From Vreelandella malpeensis (GTDB lineage Bacteria; Pseudomonadota; Gammaproteobacteria; Pseudomonadales; Halomonadaceae): a DNA stretch of 64,000 nucleotides. Made by a program: the position numbers and the translations under genes. This document shows positions 60,772 to 64,000 of the stretch, one piece after another; positions within the stretch are counted from its first letter, which is position 1, and each line of letters starts with the position of its first letter. A model generated the notes under the pieces. That model was not told where the DNA came from. It saw nothing but the letters and a program-made list of their open reading frames with translations, and did not search any database. The stretch covers positions 434,001-498,000 of the forward strand of contig NZ_WHVL01000001.1 in the NCBI RefSeq assembly GCF_020622355.1, given 5' to 3'.

Positions 60772-60798
60772 TGTCTGATCGGCTGGCTCTTCTTCAAT

Positions 60799-61701
60799 CT
60801 ATTTATTAGAGGCGCCTAATTCGCGCATTAAATCAATAAACGCCCGCAGGCAGGGCGGCACGTGACGGTTGTTGGGATAGTAAAGGTGTAACCCGGAAAT
60901 CTTGGGGCACCACTCCTCTAACACAGTGAGCAGCGTTCCATTCTGCAGGTAGGGCTGCGCATAAGGTTCGGGTACATAGGCAATCCCCAGCCCATCCGCG
61001 GCGGCTTCCACCATTAACTGGCTGTTGTCCAGCGTAAGCGCGCCGGATACGTTGACCGCTATCTCCTGACCGTTTTTCTGGAATTCCCAGCGGTAGAGTT
61101 TTCCGCTAGGCAGCCGTTGGCGTATACAGTCATGCTGGGCGAGTTCATCGGGTGTGAAGGGGGCCGGTTTACCCTCTAAATAACCAGGCGAAGCCACCGC
61201 TAAAAACCGCATTGACTCCCCAACCGGCATGGCGACCATGTCCTTGGGTACCGTCTCTCTCAGTCTGACGCCTGCATCGAAGCCCTGCTCGACAATATCG
61301 ACCAACTTGCCTTCGGCCACCAGGTCCAGTTCCACACCGTCATAACGCGCCAAGAATGCCGGCACCACTCGCTGTAACAGCAGGCGGATGGCCGCTTCGC
61401 TGCCGTTGATGCGCAGTCTGCCCGTGAGCTTACCTCCATGGCTTGCGGCCTCTTCCAGCAGGGTATCCAGCTCTCCCAGTAGTGGTCCCAGGCGTAGCAG
61501 CAGGCGCTCACCGCTTTCGGTCACCGAGACGCTGCGCGTGGTGCGATGTAAAAGCCGCGTGCCCAGCCGGCGCTCCAGACTGCGCAGGGTATGGCTTAAC
61601 GATGATCGGCTCACACCCAGCAAATCCGCCGCACGGCGAAAGCTCTGATGTTCGGCCACGGCCCTGAAGGCCTTGAGATCGGTCAGCGTTGGTTGGCTCA
61701 T
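60799..61701 (-). CDS. LysR-family regulator, divergent from an SDR gene
   Basis: A 300-residue LysR with helix-turn-helix at residues 5-60 (LKAFRAVAEHQSFRRAADLLGVSRSSLSHTLRSLERRLG) and effector domain from about 92 (GRLRINGSEAAIRLLLQRVVPAFLARYDGVELDLVAEGKLVDIVEQGFDAGVRL). This is the subgroup that often controls an adjacent divergent oxidoreductase gene. The short-chain dehydrogenase gene lies 107 bp away in the opposite direction and is the likely target. Confidence 0.92.
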   Translation of the reverse strand: MSQPTLTDLKAFRAVAEHQSFRRAADLLGVSRSSLSHTLRSLERRLGTRLLHRTTRSVSVTESGERLLLRLGPLLGELDTLLEEAASHGGKLTGRLRINGSEAAIRLLLQRVVPAFLARYDGVELDLVAEGKLVDIVEQGFDAGVRLRETVPKDMVAMPVGESMRFLAVASPGYLEGKPAPFTPDELAQHDCIRQRLPSGKLYRWEFQKNGQEIAVNVSGALTLDNSQLMVEAAADGLGIAYVPEPYAQPYLQNGTLLTVLEEWCPKISGLHLYYPNNRHVPPCLRAFIDLMRELGASNK

Positions 61702-61808
61702 TGGTGAATCACCTTCACTACTTCGTCCCGATTGTTGAGTATTCTCTTGCCAGTATTGCTGGCCTAGCCTATCTCCTGCAACGCCCCATTCATCAGCAGG
61801 AGAGCATC

Positions 61809-62648
61809 ATGGCGAAAACATGGCTCATTACAGGTACCTCGACCGGCTTTGGCCGCCTATTGACCGAACAACTGCTCGAGCGCGGGGATCGCGTGATCGC
61901 TTCGCTGCGGCGTGACGGCCCGCTGGATGATCTATTGGCCCAACACGGTGAGCGCCTGCAGGTCATCAACTTCGATGTGACCGACACGCGCGCCATGCAA
62001 GAGGCCGTTACCCAAGCGTTTGCTAAAGCAGGCCACATCGATGTAGTGGTCAGCAACGCCGGCTACGGCGTGTTTGGCGCCGCCGAAGAGGCGACGGATG
62101 AGCAGATAGAGCGCCAGATCACCACCAACCTGACCGGCTCGATTCAGTTCATTCGCGCGGTGCTGCCGCATCTGCGCCGGCAAGGCGGCGGGCGTATCGT
62201 GCAGGTGTCCTCGGAAGGTGGGCAGATCGCCTACCCCTGCTTCAGTCTTTATCACGCCAGCAAGTGGGGTATCGAAGGATTCGTCGAATCCGTCGCTCAG
62301 GAAGTCTCCCCCTGGAATATCGACTTCATTCTGGCCGAGCCCGGCCCCACCGCGACCTCGTTCGCTGCTTCGCTGGACCAAACAGCGCCCATGGCGCTTT
62401 ACGAAGACACCCCGGTCGGCGAGTTTCGCCGCGCCCTGGCCTCGGGCGAATTCACCATCAAGGGCGATGCGCTCAAGACCGTTAACGCCATCATCGACGC
62501 CGCCGATATGGCAACCCCCCCGCTGCGCCTGGCATTAGGCAGCACGGCTTACGACTCCATCCACCATGCGCTCGAACAGCGGATGAGTGAACTGGAAGCG
62601 AACAAAGCGCTAACGCTGTCGGCCGACAAGGATGAGTTCATCGAATAG
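61809..62648 (+). CDS. Short-chain dehydrogenase/reductase
   Basis: A 279-residue classical SDR with the cofactor motif TGTSTGFGR (residues about 8-16), VVSNAGYGVFGA, the Ser of QVSSEGGQIAYPCF, and the catalytic Tyr-x3-Lys in LYHASKWGIEGFVE. The Arg at REGDRV-like position RGDRVIASLRR suggests NADP preference. AGGAGAGCATC precedes the ATG. It reduces a carbonyl or oxidises an alcohol in the cytoplasm; substrate unknown. It is divergent from its likely LysR regulator and followed by a long perfect hairpin. Confidence 0.92.
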   Translation: MAKTWLITGTSTGFGRLLTEQLLERGDRVIASLRRDGPLDDLLAQHGERLQVINFDVTDTRAMQEAVTQAFAKAGHIDVVVSNAGYGVFGAAEEATDEQIERQITTNLTGSIQFIRAVLPHLRRQGGGRIVQVSSEGGQIAYPCFSLYHASKWGIEGFVESVAQEVSPWNIDFILAEPGPTATSFAASLDQTAPMALYEDTPVGEFRRALASGEFTIKGDALKTVNAIIDAADMATPPLRLALGSTAYDSIHHALEQRMSELEANKALTLSADKDEFIE

Positions 62649-62689
62649 CGTGTACCTTCCACGCAGGGGAAAATAAGCCTTTGGATATG

Positions 62690-62720
62690 CTTGATCGGCT
62701 CAGGCCATGAGCCGATCAAG
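62690..62720 (+). terminator. Perfect 13-bp hairpin after the SDR gene
   Basis: Arms CTTGATCGGCTCA and TGAGCCGATCAAG with loop GGCCA, 41 bp after the stop. No T-run follows, so it may act with Rho or protect the transcript end. Confidence 0.7.
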
Positions 62721-63054
62721 GCTGGTATTTAGCTCATGCAGGGGACTCAGCGAGCTGACAACGTAGGTGAGAAAGGGGCGAAGCCGGTACGTGTACCAAT
62801 CAGGTACTCGCCACTGCGCTTTGAATATGCCCCGGCGTGGCGCGGGCATCCTGATGCGGTGAGCCTCTCACCTTCCCTATCGCTTCCGGCAGGTTCACGA
62901 AGGCGATAGCGCCAACCGGACAACCAGGCTGACACAGGAGACATGCTTAGCCCGACACGAAGTCCTCGCTCGTTTACACTAGCGCGACCGCCTTTAGGAT
63001 GAGCTTTTCTCACCACGTTGACACCCAGCCCCTTCCCCACCTGGGATGCACCTC
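62721..63054. other. Structured intergenic region with several consecutive hairpins
   Basis: No protein gene is supported. In about 130 bp there are a GGTAC/GTACC palindrome (62786-62797), ATGCCC/GGGCAT (62827-62849), GGTGAG/CTCACC (62858-62872) and CTATCGCTTC pairing with GAAGGCGATAG with one bulge (62877-62909). This is more pairing than neighbouring gaps show and could be a structured RNA or a dispersed repeat. I cannot name a family. Confidence 0.45.
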
Positions 63055-63945
63055 ATGTCCATTGCCCAACACCCTTCGAAGTTGAGCCTGCCTCAGGTCA
63101 ATCCCGGTGTATCGACGGTGCTGGAGTATCTGCTGCTCAAATTTCCGGCCATTAGTGATGCGACATGGCGTGAGCGCATGGCCAGCGGCAAGGTGCATCG
63201 CGATGACGGTAGCTGGATTACGCCGGCCTCATTCTTCAAGCCCCATCTTCGTGTGTTCTATTATCGCGAAGTCGCAAGCGAGCCGCGCATTCCCTTCGCC
63301 GAGCATGTTGTCTATTAAGACGAGCACATTCTGGTGGCCTACAAACCCCACTTTCTACCCGTCACGCCCGGCGGGCGCTACGTTAACGAGTGCCTGCAAC
63401 AGCGGCTGCGACAAAGCACGGGGATCGAAGCGTTGCAGCCGGTGCATCGTCTGGATCGAGTGACGGCAGGGCTGGTGCTTTGCTCGCTCAATCCCGAGAC
63501 CCGCGCGCTGTATCACCAGCTGTTCAAGTCACGACAGATTCACAAAACCTATCAGGCCATCGCCGAGGTAGACGGCGCTACGTCATGGGTGGGTCGAGAG
63601 TGGGAAGTAAGAAATCGCATCGAGCCAAGCGAGCAGCGCTTTCGCATGCGGATCACCGAAGGCGACGCCAACAGCTACTCGGTGATCCGCTGCGTGCAGC
63701 AAAACGGCACCCGTGCACTGTTCGAATTACACCCCGTCAGCGGGCGCCGCCACCAGCTACGCCTGCACATGCAGTCACTCGGCTGGCCGATTTTGAATGA
63801 CCGCTACTACCCGGTGCTGCAGCCGCTCTCGCCGGATGACTATATGCGCCCTTTGCAGCTGCTCTCCAAGGGGTTCGAGTTCACTGATCCCGTAACACAT
63901 GAGCATAGGTGCATTGAATACGATGGCGACCTGACGCTTGAATAG
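63055..63945 (+). pseudogene. RluA-family pseudouridine synthase, interrupted by an in-frame TAA
   Basis: One frame encodes a normal RluA-type protein of about 295 residues, apart from a TAA at 63316-63318. Before it: LPQVNPGVSTVLEYLLLKFPAI and an S4-like VHRDDGSWITPASFFKPHLRVFYYREV. After it: DEHILVAYKPHFLPVTPGGRYV, the catalytic PVHRLDRVTAGLVL with its Asp, and HPVSGRRHQLRLHMQSLGWPILNDRYY. The TAA replaces an expected Gln codon (CAA) in VVYQDEHILVAYKP, a single C to T change. The rest is intact, so the change is recent or the stop is a sequence error. The downstream part has an ATG-less start (GTG at 63334) and might still be made alone. Such enzymes convert uridine in rRNA or tRNA to pseudouridine. 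Confidence 0.85.
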
Positions 63946-64000
63946 CGCGGCGTTATTACTCCCTATCCTTGACTCTTCGCAGTATGCCTCGAACCAGCCC

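Noticed and set aside
62747..63040. Minus-strand frame of 97 codons in the gap before the RluA gene
   Set aside because: Its sequence lacks recognisable motifs, it has no convincing ribosome binding site, and it runs through the hairpin cluster.

Overview
The window is high-GC Gammaproteobacterial DNA. Gene content and protein style (ectoine-belt TRAP transporters, SO_0444 metal permease, MesD/MesX methionine synthase, DUF6482, many LysR/IclR/GntR regulators) best fit a halophilic or marine member of the Halomonadaceae (Halomonas, Vreelandella or a relative). This is inferred from gene families; no rRNA or other taxonomic marker lies in the window. No insertion sequence, prophage, CRISPR array, rRNA or tRNA was seen.

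Layout. 1-8 kb: the start of an MscS-type channel, a frameshifted FMN glutamate synthase-like gene, an AaeXAB-type aromatic acid efflux operon, and the periplasmic methionine sulfoxide repair pair msrPQ. 8-14 kb: a LysR gene, a creatinase-like M24 protein plus YfcC transporter operon, and glycerol uptake (glpF-glpK). 14-21 kb: a DUF2231/PQQ-type sugar dehydrogenase pair, then a sugar-acid-like module (mandelate-racemase-type enolase, TRAP DctPQM, GntR). 21-25 kb: mdaB/LysR and a metal efflux permease with a CadR/PbrR-like regulator sharing a perfect palindrome. 25-31 kb: a Fur-box-headed ferric siderophore uptake operon (TonB receptor, binding protein, two permeases, ATPase). 31-36 kb: lldD and a second peptidase plus YfcC plus LysR module, this time with an M20 enzyme.

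36.5-47 kb is the most unusual part. An IclR gene is divergent from a seven-gene operon encoding a class III CoA transferase, a citryl-CoA lyase-like enzyme, a 2-hydroxyacid dehydrogenase, an RraA-type aldolase and a complete tripartite tricarboxylate transporter (TctCBA). The control region holds three related 17-bp inverted repeats, one lying over the -10 box, and four tandem 15-bp repeats. The set reads as an uptake and cleavage route for an unknown tri- or dicarboxylic acid. A TAXI-type TRAP system follows.

47-58 kb: the scar of a deletion that fused a LysR remnant to a RidA remnant, small stress-type proteins, a TetR/gamma-glutamyltransferase-like/TRAP operon with a perfect 20-bp operator, a DUF808 protein, and the folate-independent methionine synthase pair mesD-mesX. 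58.5-64 kb: lower-GC genes that look more recently acquired (AraC, AhpD-like, small membrane protein, orphan HipB-like regulator), a LysR/SDR pair, a strongly structured intergenic region, and an RluA-type pseudouridine synthase broken by an in-frame stop.

Overall this is a nutrient-uptake hub: one tripartite tricarboxylate system, three TRAP systems, two YfcC carriers, a siderophore ABC system and GlpF, each beside its own enzyme and regulator. Four loci carry inactivating changes (frameshift, double truncation plus stop, nonsense mutation, lost toxin), so part of the set is decaying.
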